The notes under the pieces were generated by a model. The model saw nothing but the letters and a program-made list of their open reading frames with translations, did not search any database and was not told the DNA's origin. 64,000 bases of DNA from Helicoverpa zea (taxonomy: Eukaryota; Arthropoda; Insecta; Lepidoptera; Noctuidae), in the NCBI RefSeq assembly GCF_022581195.2, contig NC_061458.1, positions 930,001 through 994,000 of the forward strand, written 5' to 3'. The position numbers and the translations under genes are program-made. Positions 1 through 8,515 of the stretch are shown piece after piece (the first letter of the stretch is position 1; every line of letters begins with the position of its first letter).

Positions 1-47
1 GTGGGGTTTAATTTAAAATCTAAACCGTCCACACGCTAAACGTGACA
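1..47 (+). repeat. 3' end of the 5' LTR (rest outside window)
   Basis: These 47 bases are identical to the last 47 bases of the 3' LTR (7196-7242) and end in CA directly before the primer-binding site. The remaining ~1.3 kb of this LTR lies left of the window. Confidence 0.93.
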
Positions 48-48
48 T

Positions 49-56
49 TGGCGCCC
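49..56 (+). other. Primer-binding site, tRNA-Lys type
   Basis: TGGCGCCC follows the LTR end after one base. It complements the 3' end of lysine tRNAs (GGGCGCCA). Only the first 8 bases fit well; the following TTTTCGTGG diverges. Minus-strand DNA synthesis would be primed here. Confidence 0.7.
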
Positions 57-971
57 TTTTCGTGGTTTATATTTATATGGTCAGTAATTTTTTTTTTTGT
101 TCTATGGAGGTAGTAGTGCTTTTTGGTGTTTTGTGTGCGTTCTTTATGTTTTTTAGTTTTGTGAAACGTTTTTTTTCTTTTGGTTGCATAGTAACTAAGG
201 TGTACGTCACATTTGTTTTGTAATATTTAACATTTTAAATATTAATCAGTGATTGATATTATCAAAGTGCAGTCACAGTCCTAAACTTGACACACACTAG
301 TATAATTTGCCGTTAATTTTGTTTTTTCAAATTTTTTTTTAGCCGTCATTATAGTTATTGTAAATTACCCACTGTTTCTTAAATAAAATTTTGCTTCGTA
401 GAATGTCTTGCATAAGGTACTATCAACGGCATAATTTGGTGGACACTTAATTTTTAATTTTTTTTTTTTGGTACTACAGTTAATTTTATTACATCTGCAG
501 TACAGTCGACAGTGTAAATTAATACTTCGTTATTGTTTTTTTTTTATATAGTTTTTTTTTACACATTTTTTTTTTTTAAATATAAACGGTACAATCATAA
601 ATGTATGTATTGCAAATTACAATTACAGTCGGCAACATTATTTGTCGTTTTTATTAAAAATAAATTTGTTTGTGTATTTAATGTGCGTACACATTAGTTA
701 CGAAATTTGCTTTGTTTTTTTATTTTTTTTTTTTGTTGCAATTTTTTTTTTTGGTTGCAATTTTTTTTTTTGTTTTGTCACACGCTTATTTTAGTTAACA
801 TTCTTCTCCGTGGAAAAACAACCAAGACGTTACTTAGTTAAATTTAAAAATTGTAACAGACGGAGTATTTTTTTTTAATTTCTAATTGTTTTTTCACGTT
901 ATTGAGTTGTTCAACATTCACCCAATCACTTTTCGCATAATTTTTTTTTTTTTATTCAATCTTTCTTCGCT
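57..971 (+). other. Retrotransposon 5' leader, T-rich
   Basis: About 0.9 kb of untranslated leader between the primer site and gag. It is unusually T-rich, with many runs of 8-12 T on the sense strand. No long ATG-initiated frame is convincing before position 972. Packaging or internal ribosome-entry roles are possible but nothing here proves them. Confidence 0.6.
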
Positions 972-2363
972 ATGGCTTATCCAGTTAAGTTTATGTCGCT
1001 TCAAAAGGCTGAGCTTGAGTACGAAGTCTCTATTAGGGGTGAATCTCCAGCTACTACAGTGCAGGAGTTGCGCAAACAAATTGCTAAGTGTGGGCCATTG
1101 TTTCCTTCGGAAGACATCCTCACTAGTCCGTTCGATTCAGCAGTCGACCTTAAAGGAGTTTTGGATGTTCTTGAAAGGGTTAACAATAATTTAGAATCTA
1201 CTTCAATAGATAAAAACACATTGTTACGGAGTCAAAATTTACTTAACCATGTTTATCACCGTCTTAATCGTATTGCATTTGATGACAAATTAGAGGAGAC
1301 TTACGACCAATGTGTTGGCCTTTTCAAGAGCACTTCTGCAAAGCTTACTTCGCTTAATGATTCTGCTGTGGACCCTCTAGCTACCACTAGTACGGACTGC
1401 TCATCCGTTCTTACTGCGACACCTGTTAATGTTTCCGTCACTTGTGAAGGCAACATTAACAAATTTTCGAAGATAAGATATGATGGCAAGTCTTGCGTAC
1501 GTGCATTTATTCAACGTTGTGAAGAATTGTGTCAGGCTAAAAATATTTCTTATAATAAAATATTATCTAACGCTACAGAGATATTTATCGGCGAAGCATT
1601 GCATTGGTACAGAAGTGTCAGGGATACGATTTCGAGTTGGAACGATCTTACACTGGCGTTGAGACGTGATTTCGATGAGTCTGATTATGACTACAGACTG
1701 CTTACAGAGATACGGACTCGTACACAGGGTGAGACTGAAAATATCGTCATTTACTTATCTATTATGTCTGGACTCTTTTCGCGACTTTCAAAGAAGGTGT
1801 CAGAGGAAGATAAATTGGAGATAATCCTTCACAATATTCGTCCAATCTACGCGAATATCCTTGCATCTGTTTCGGAAATAAATTCCATTGACGTATTGCG
1901 AACCCTGTGTCGGAATTATGAAAATATCCAGTCACGATTTTCTCAATTTAAGGAACCCCCTAAACCGTCCTCGAATACCTTAGCTCCTGAATTAGCATAT
2001 TCAGGACAATCTAATAGTAAGCATTATTCTAAATTTAATAATAACAACACATATGGTAAAAATTTTCACAATAACAATAGGCAAAATAATAATCAAAATA
2101 TTTATAATAATAACAAAGGTAATAATAATTCTACAGCTAAATATGTTCATGCAGTCGGTACTCCTAATCCTAATTCTAACCCTAATCCTAAACATAATAC
2201 TAGTTCTAAAATGCGCTACTGCCCACGTTGTCGCAATAACACACATAATCTAAGGCAGTGTACAAGCAAGGATGTGGTAGTATGTTTTTCTTGTGGTCGT
2301 GAGGGCGTGAAAGCTCCTGATTGTCCAAACTGCAGCAAGGATGTTAATAAGGAAAAAAACTAA
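972..2363 (+). CDS. gag: Retrotransposon Gag polyprotein
   Basis: A 463-residue structural protein that would form the particle shell and bind the element RNA. The ATG at 972 opens the longest frame and follows the leader. The central region is helical in character. Residues ~340-400 are Asn/Ser-rich and low in complexity. The C-terminus has two retroviral-type zinc knuckles: CX2CX4HX4C at residues 417-430 (Cys417, Cys420, His425, Cys430), then a second with Cys438, Cys441, Cys451 but Val446 (codon GTG at 2307) where the zinc-binding His should be. The frame ends with AAA AAC TAA, which is also the frameshift site leading into pol. Identification rests on position and zinc knuckles; the N-terminal part has no motif I can name. 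Confidence 0.93.
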   Translation: MAYPVKFMSLQKAELEYEVSIRGESPATTVQELRKQIAKCGPLFPSEDILTSPFDSAVDLKGVLDVLERVNNNLESTSIDKNTLLRSQNLLNHVYHRLNRIAFDDKLEETYDQCVGLFKSTSAKLTSLNDSAVDPLATTSTDCSSVLTATPVNVSVTCEGNINKFSKIRYDGKSCVRAFIQRCEELCQAKNISYNKILSNATEIFIGEALHWYRSVRDTISSWNDLTLALRRDFDESDYDYRLLTEIRTRTQGETENIVIYLSIMSGLFSRLSKKVSEEDKLEIILHNIRPIYANILASVSEINSIDVLRTLCRNYENIQSRFSQFKEPPKPSSNTLAPELAYSGQSNSKHYSKFNNNNTYGKNFHNNNRQNNNQNIYNNNKGNNNSTAKYVHAVGTPNPNSNPNPKHNTSSKMRYCPRCRNNTHNLRQCTSKDVVVCFSCGREGVKAPDCPNCSKDVNKEKN

Positions 2364-2467
2364 TTACAGAGAACCGTGCAAATAATAAATTTGATAACCA
2401 AGAGTGGCAGGATTGGTTACAAACAATTAGGTTATTTTTTAAATCGTATAACATCTACACGGTTCTC
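2354..2467 (+). promoter_or_regulatory. -1 ribosomal frameshift signal (gag-pol)
   Basis: The heptamer A AAA AAC (2354-2360) is in the gag frame and directly followed by the gag stop TAA (2361-2363). Slipping back one base moves ribosomes into the pol frame, which is open from 2351. Eight bases downstream, GAGAACCGTG (2369-2378) pairs perfectly with CACGGTTCTC (2458-2467), giving a 10-bp stem with 6 G-C pairs. A nested 7-bp hairpin (2395-2401 with 2413-2419) lies in the loop. Heptamer, spacer and stem match known retroviral -1 frameshift signals. Confidence 0.9.
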
Positions 2468-5400
2468 GAGGATAAAGGAGACTGTGATGATAGGCCTTAT
2501 GTATCTGTTCTGATTAACGATCTTACCGTCTCGGGTCTTCTAGATTCCGGTTCCGCGGTAACCATTATAGGCAACAGTGCTCATAACATACTTAAAGATT
2601 ATGGCTTGCCACTTATTGAAAACGATTGCATTACAGTAACGGCAGCAGGAGGTCAAAATTTAAATAGTTTAGGTTATATTAATTTACCAATAAAATTCGA
2701 GAATCAATTTCACATTTTGAAGGCACATGTCATTCCCGATATTAAAAGGAACCTGATTTTAGGCATAGATTTTTGGCGTAAATTTAAGATATGTCCAAAA
2801 TATACTGGTAGCGTTACAATGTTTAATGACATTAATTGCTCATTAGATACTCCTCAACATTCCTTCATACAAGGCTATACTAATCTTGATGAGGCACAAA
2901 AGAAACTGGCGGATAGTGTCATCAAACAGTTCGAAGACATTTCTTTTCATCGCAAAGGTTTGGGCGTAACGAGTCTTATCCAGCACCGCATTGAGACGGG
3001 TAACGCAGCACCGATTCGTCAACGGTACTACCGACTGTCACCGGAGAAGCAGCGTATTTTGATTGAACAGGTGGATGAAATGCTTTCACTCGACGTAATC
3101 GAGCCTTGCGAGAGCGCATGGTCATCTCCTGTTCTGATCGTAAATAAAAAGAACGGCCAGCCTCGGTTTTGCCTTGATAGTCGCAAACTTAATTCGGTGA
3201 CTAAGCGCGATGCCTATAATCTCCCTTACATATCGGAGATTTTAGACAACTTACGAGACGCGCGCTATTTATCAAGTTTAGACCTATCCAAGGCTTTCTG
3301 GCAAATACCTATCGCTGCTGAAGACCGTGAGAAGACAGCGTTTTACGTTCCTGGCAGGGGCACCTTTTGTTTCAAGCGTACTGCTTTTGGCTTGACAAAT
3401 GCACCGGCTACTCAGCAGAGACTCGTTGACCTTTTGTTTTCCGAGTTTGGCCTAAAAGTCTTCGCTTATTTGGATGACGTCATCATCATTTCTGAAGACT
3501 TCAATAGTCACATGACACTACTTTTGCGCGTTTTAGACAAGTTGAAACAGGCTAACTTAACTGTTAACCTCGAAAAGTGCAATTTCTTCAGGTCACAGCT
3601 CAAATACCTCGGTTACGTGGTCGATAGCACTGGGCTACGTACAGATCCAGCCAAGGTTGAGGCTATACTCAATTATCCGACGCCTAAAAGTCGGAAGGAC
3701 CTCAAACGTTTTCTTGGTACTGCCACATGGTACAGACGTTTCGTTCCGAACTTCAGCACTATAGCGGGGCCCTTAAATAAGTTGACTTCCTCCAAAAAGG
3801 GCACTCCTCCCTTCAAATGGACTCCAGAAGCTGACTCTGCATTCCAAAAACTTAAGGAGTGTTTAGTTTCTGCCCCCGTACTTTCATGTCCAGATTACTC
3901 TAAGCCGTTTGAAGTACATACGGATGCTAGTAGTTACGGTGTCGGCGCAATGCTTACTCAGTCAATAGATGGCAAGGAACATCCAATTGCCTACATGAGT
4001 AAGTCATTGACTGCTGCCGAGAAGAACTACAGCATAACCGAGCGCGAAACGTTAGCTGTCATTACCGCTCTTGAGCATTGGCGTTGCTATATTGAAAACG
4101 GACAACAGTTTACTGTCTATACCGACCACAGTGCGCTCAAATGGTTCTTGTCATTAAGTAACCCTACTGGTCGACTGGCACGATGGGGCGTACGTTTATC
4201 AGCCTTTAACTTTGTTATTAAGCACCGACGTGGTGTAGACAACGTCATTCCCGACGCTTTGTCTAGGAGCGTACCAGTTAGTGCCATTGGTTCTTCCACT
4301 TATGTGGACACTAAAGACCCTTGGTACAAAAGTATTTACCACGGTTGCCTAAATGACCCTTCAAAATTTGCAAACTTTATTATTAAAAATAATAAACTGT
4401 TCCGGCTTTCTAAAAATAAGCATGAAATGACTTCTGAATTCTCGTGGAAGCAGGTCGTTCCTACTGAATTTCGCGAGCCCATAATTCACGAAAATCATTC
4501 CGAGCCTAAAGCAGGACATATGGGCATTTTTAAAACTTACCGCCGTCTTGCGTTACGTTATTACTGGCCAGGGATGTATAAGGACGTTGTTAAATTTGTT
4601 AGTACTTGTGATAAGTGCTTAGCCTACAAAGCCCAGAATCATCAGCATTTAGGAGAAATGGGTCGTCCTAAACAATGTTCACGACCATTTCAAATGATCT
4701 CTATAGATCTAATGGGACCTCTTCCTACTACAAGAAAGCAGAATAGCTACATATTAGTTATAACTTGTTGTTTTTCAAAATTTTGTTCGATTTTCCCAAT
4801 TAAAAGAGCAACTGCCGAAATAGTTACAAAAATTTTAGAAGAGTCAGTATTTTTAGTGCACGGCATACCTCAAACTGTATTAATGGATAATGGTACACAG
4901 TTTACTGGGAAGGTGACTGATGCCTTATTTAAAAAATATAGAATACCGAACATTTACTTTACACCTAAATACACCCCTCAGGTAAATTTAGTAGAAAGGT
5001 ATAATAGAACTATTATAACTTGTTTATCCACATACGTAAATGATGACCACAGATCATGGGACTTATTTATTCCCGAAGTACAGTTTGCCATCAACAACTC
5101 TGTAAACGAAGCCACAGGTTTTACGCCATCATTTTTAGTTTTCGGCCGTGAACTTGTTTCTTGCGGGTCTCACTATATTGATAATGACCTCGGCAATGAA
5201 ACACTCTTTTTGCCACGTGATATATACGCAGAAAACCTTGGTTGTTTGGCCAGTACCTTTGATACTGTGCAGTCTAGATTATGGCAAGCCCATGTAAAGA
5301 ACACTTCACATTATAATTTGAGACGCAAGTTTGCCGAATTTAACGTTGGAGACATAGTCATGAAGCGCGCTTACTTTTTAAGTGATAAGGCAAATCGGTT

Positions 5401-5545
5401 TTCGAAAAAGTTAGCACCGAAATTTATTAAAGCTAAAATAATTGAAAAGAAGTCTCCCTTAGTTTATGTGCTGCAGGACATGTCAGGTAAAAACTTAGGA
5501 TCTTGGCACATAAAAGACTTAAAATTATTTGTCGGCAATAGATAA
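2360..5545 (+). CDS. pol: Retrotransposon Pol: protease, reverse transcriptase, RNase H, integrase
   Basis: About 1,061 codons from the slip point to the stop at 5543-5545. The frame has no early ATG, so it is probably made only as a Gag-Pol fusion. Order: aspartic protease with Asp-Ser-Gly at 2543-2551; reverse transcriptase with the catalytic YLDD box at 3467-3478; RNase H with the motifs TDASSYGVGA, TERE and TDHSALK; integrase with an HHCC zinc finger (CDKC around 4609) and a DDE core seen as SIDLMGP, MDNGTQF and VERYNR. The C-terminus resembles a GPY/F module; no chromodomain is visible. No stop or frameshift breaks the protein, so it may encode active enzyme. Confidence 0.95.
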   Translation, partial: LITENRANNKFDNQEWQDWLQTIRLFFKSYNIYTVLEDKGDCDDRPYVSVLINDLTVSGLLDSGSAVTIIGNSAHNILKDYGLPLIENDCITVTAAGGQNLNSLGYINLPIKFENQFHILKAHVIPDIKRNLILGIDFWRKFKICPKYTGSVTMFNDINCSLDTPQHSFIQGYTNLDEAQKKLADSVIKQFEDISFHRKGLGVTSLIQHRIETGNAAPIRQRYYRLSPEKQRILIEQVDEMLSLDVIEPCESAWSSPVLIVNKKNGQPRFCLDSRKLNSVTKRDAYNLPYISEILDNLRDARYLSSLDLSKAFWQIPIAAEDREKTAFYVPGRGTFCFKRTAFGLTNAPATQQRLVDLLFSEFGLKVFAYLDDVIIISEDFNSHMTLLLRVLDKLKQANLTVNLEKCNFFRSQLKYLGYVVDSTGLRTDPAKVEAILNYPTPKSRKDLKRFLGTATWYRRFVPNFSTIAGPLNKLTSSKKGTPPFKWTPEADSAFQKLKECLVSAPVLSCPDYSKPFEVHTDASSYGVGAMLTQSIDGKEHPIAYMSKSLTAAEKNYSITERETLAVITALEHWRCYIENGQQFTVYTDHSALKWFLSLSNPTGRLARWGVRLSAFNFVIKHRRGVDNVIPDALSRSVPVSAIGSSTYVDTKDPWYKSIYHGCLNDPSKFANFIIKNNKLFRLSKNKHEMTSEFSWKQVVPTEFREPIIHENHSEPKAGHMGIFKTYRRLALRYYWPGMYKDVVKFVSTCDKCLAYKAQNHQHLGEMGRPKQCSRPFQMISIDLMGPLPTTRKQNSYILVITCCFSKFCSIFPIKRATAEIVTKILEESVFLVHGIPQTVLMDNGTQFTGKVTDALFKKYRIPNIYFTPKYTPQVNLVERYNRTIITCLSTYVNDDHRSWDLFIPEVQFAINNSVNEATGFTPSFLVFGRELVSCGSHYIDNDLGNETLFLPRDIYAENLGCLASTFDTVQSRLWQAHVKNTSHYNLRRKFAEFNVGDIVMKRAYFLSDKANRFSKKLAPKFIKAKIIEKKSPLVYVLQDMSGKNLGSWHIKDLKLFVGNR

Positions 5546-5899
5546 TATTTTTTGTTCATCAATTTTAACTATTCAGTATTTTTTTCTTCAAGTTATCTTT
5601 TATCTTAATTTATTTATTATTTTAGTTCCCTCTCGCTTACTTTTCCACCTTCACTTGGAACTTCTATTTGTAAAGTGTCAAGTAAATAAGAATACTGGCA
5701 CTTATAACAGTATGCAATTGTGCGTCAGTTATTTTAATAGATACTAAGAGTAACTGCTGCTGGAGTGTGTTTGAGAGATGTATGAATGAGTGTATTTTGG
5801 AAGAATAAACAAATAGTTTAGCAACATAGTTCGAGAACATGCGGATTTTGTCATTTTTTTTAGAGAAATAACAAAATCCTTGACTGTGCGCGGGGGTAT
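5546..5899 (+). other. Retrotransposon 3' untranslated region with polypurine-type tract
   Basis: No long frame and no envelope gene. The stretch ends in a G-rich run (GCGCGGGGG, about 5888-5896) just before the 3' LTR, the expected position of the plus-strand primer, although it is not a pure purine tract. Confidence 0.6.
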
Positions 5900-7242
5900 T
5901 GTAACGTTGTACGTTAATGTCAACGTTTTAAAATACTTGCCTTTTGTTTTTAATCAAAATATTAATATAAGGTGGGTAGAAAAATAAATAAATAAATGTA
6001 ATGTCTACCTACGGTTGCGTTTAGAAACGCGTACAATTATTTGTTTCGTTAATTAAGTATTATTTATTTCTTTTACTAAACTGATTAACGTATTTTTAAA
6101 TTCATATTTATTATAACAACTTGGGTCTAGAAAGAAAAAATTGTAACTTAATCAAAACTTAAAAACAAACAGTACGTAGTCATTATCTGTATCGGTGCAA
6201 CGGCAAGTTAAACCAAATTGGACTTCACGTCATTGTGATATGGTTTCGATTCTTTTACCTGGACTGCTGTACCAATGCAAATCGGATTCGTTCGCTACTC
6301 ATTCACGGGCGTGTACCGTGAGGTTGGTTAGCTGCTTTAGCGACTCGACCATTTTTAAAATATCATCACGGAAGACACACGTTCACGCGCTCCTTACAAG
6401 CACTCACTTTTGCCAGTCCTTAGTGCGTGACGTTAATCGTGGTCTTAACGGTTTTATTTTATAATTTTGAAAACATATTTTTCAAATTTCGTTTAACTTA
6501 TTCTCTATATTGTAGAATCAGTGCATCTCCCCGTATTGGGTAAGTGTTGAACAATTCGTGTAATTGCTACCACCCACCTATTGGGTGACCGTTGGCAAAT
6601 GACTTGCAGATTTCATCTTTTCTTGCTTTGCACATTGTCGCATCATTTGTAGCCTTTTTCATCATCATAAGCAGTCAGGGTTATTCTTTTCATTTGCTTA
6701 TCCCTGCATCTTATTTTTTATATGTTTTATACATTTTATATAAAAATTACATTTCAGCTGTTCTCTGTAAACTCCGATTCTGACTGTGAATTTGCACACA
6801 TTCGCCTTAAGCGCACTGAGCTTCTGCTTCCTGCTTCCGCGGCAAACACAGTCAGAGGAGGACAATCAGAAATGGACATTTATTTGAATGGATGTAAATT
6901 CCAGGGTCCAAAGTTCGGGTTCAAAGTTCGGCTTAAACTCCGGGCCACGGCTGATCCGTTGGCCGAACGTCGACAGGCACCGAGAGGCACCGTGCACCGA
7001 TTACCCTCTACCATACTGCATCACCATCTGCGGGTCGTCCACCCTGAAGCGCCTCCTCGGCTGAGCGTCATCACCGGACATCTCTCCACGTGAAGCCAGG
7101 ACAGTGCTAGCGCGCTTTACCTCCATATAACAAAATTAATTTTGCTGACGGGCATTCGAATCGCGACCTTGGAAATAAATTTTTATGTTCACAATGTGGG
7201 GTTTAATTTAAAATCTAAACCGTCCACACGCTAAACGTGACA
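5900..7242 (+). repeat. 3' LTR
   Basis: Starts TGTAACG after the G-rich tract and ends ...GTGACA, giving TG...CA ends and 1,343 bp. The right end is fixed by identity with 1-47. The left end is inferred from the TG and the tract, since the 5' LTR start is not in the window. An AATAAA at 7174-7179, 63 bases before the end, may serve as polyadenylation signal. Confidence 0.85.
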
Positions 7243-7333
7243 ACATGTTACACCTATCGATAGATTTGTAAAATCATCGTAATGATAAACAAGTAAAATT
7301 AATATTGATGGCATATAGTTCTTCTGTGCTTAA

Positions 7334-8511
7334 CCCTTAAATTGGCAAATCAATTAATTACAAAAATTTAATTATTTTTTCTTATTTCCTGGTTTATTAC
7401 GATGACAGATGACTGAAAAAAATCGAAAAAAAAATCTACCTATTACAGTTTTCGCGAAAATCTATGTACTCCGGGGAGTACGTTGCCAACTATAGTGATT
7501 CTTCTGTTCGTACTACGTGGAGTACGTTGCCAAAATATGAATAAAACACATTTTAGTAAAATCTTCACTTTATTAATCATAATTCTTATATAATCTTATA
7601 TTAATCAAACTACCTACATAACATGCATTTATTGCGTGTGAGATTAGCGGAAGCAATTTCTTTTGTTACTTTCTCCTACCATAAAACACAGGAGCACATT
7701 GCATTTCACGCAAAAAACTTTAGTTCTTCTAACTTTGCAAAACCTACAGCGTGATTGCTTATCTGCTATTTCTGGAAAATGTCCGACAGCATTTTCTGAT
7801 ACTGTCCACAGGCCGTTCAGCCGTAGGTTTCTGAATTATTTTCTCCTTCACCCACCCAAATATCACCATGTACCGGACCCCTTTCAAGACGTCGGCTCTT
7901 GTACAAAGCTCGGTACATAGATATAAGCATATCTGCTAAATCAGGTCGTGTCAGGTTCAAGCACTGCTGAAAATGAAAAAGAACATGCTGTATGACATAC
8001 AATTCACGACACAACTGAAGTCATTTTACATAAAAACCAACAAAAAAAGGCTAGTTTGCATTTCTAAGTAATAAGCAATGTACTCCGTGTATACCAAAGT
8101 TTATGTTGTGGACTTCACTACGTACTTAGCAACGGTATTCAGGGAGTACATACACAGTTATGAACTTATAAAATTGCGATTACATTATTTACACACAAAA
8201 TTACGAATGATTGATATCATTTATAATGTTCCTATGCAATTTAAAGCCAAATAACCACAAGTCCCATCCCAAAAAAAATGTAGAAAAACACAAAAAACTT
8301 ACCCGTGACCTAGATGCATCAGACCGCTTGGAAGACATTTTGAATTTGACAGCTATTTTTCAATGGAACCACATTCAAATATTTTTTCTACCAAAATAAA
8401 CAATTATTGCAAGCCAAAAAGAATAAAAAAAATGTATTTTTTTTAGATTAGTACTACAATCGATTTAAAAAAAGTTAATGTCTTTGGTGGAGTACACTGC
8501 CAATTTAAGGG
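7334..8511. mobile_element. piggyBac-type element, internally deleted
   Basis: Flanked by TTAA on both sides (7330-7333 and 8512-8515), the piggyBac target site. Perfect 14-bp terminal inverted repeats begin CCC (CCCTTAAATTGGCA / TGCCAATTTAAGGG). A motif close to GGAGTACGTTGCCAA recurs near both ends (about 7476, 7520, 8488), probably a transposase-binding site. At 1,178 bp it is about half the length of an autonomous copy and holds only the end of a transposase gene. Confidence 0.88.
7644..7817 (-). pseudogene. piggyBac transposase C-terminal cysteine-rich domain remnant
   Basis: About 57 codons open on the minus strand and ending with TAA at 7646-7644. Visible features are GHFPE, then a cysteine pattern RCRFC ... 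VFCVKCN ... LLC, which matches the C-terminal cross-brace zinc domain by which piggyBac transposases bind DNA. The upstream catalytic part is missing or frameshifted; fragments at 7818-8014 on the same strand may be decayed upstream coding sequence. It lies inside piggyBac-type ends, which supports the call. Confidence 0.75.
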
Positions 8512-8515
8512 TTAA

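Larger units (their letters stand above)
1..7242 (+). mobile_element. Ty3/Gypsy LTR retrotransposon, nearly full length
   Basis: The order is 5' LTR end, primer-binding site, T-rich leader, gag, pol (protease, RT, RNase H, integrase), short untranslated stretch and 3' LTR. Integrase after RNase H is the Ty3/Gypsy order. The 47 bases at 1-47 match 7196-7242 exactly, and both long reading frames are open, so the insertion looks young. No envelope-like ORF lies between pol and the 3' LTR. The long LTR (about 1.34 kb) and lysine-type primer site recall the Osvaldo/Ulysses group, but that placement is from memory and weak. The left target-site duplication lies outside the window. Confidence 0.95.

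Noticed and set aside
886..1194. Possible small ORF overlapping the start of gag
   Set aside because: It has no ATG at its first codon and overlaps gag in another frame; gag from 972 explains the region.
2606..5545. Separate pol gene starting at 2606
   Set aside because: That start is a TTG inside an already open frame. The protease Asp-Ser-Gly lies upstream of it, and the frameshift site gives a complete Pol.
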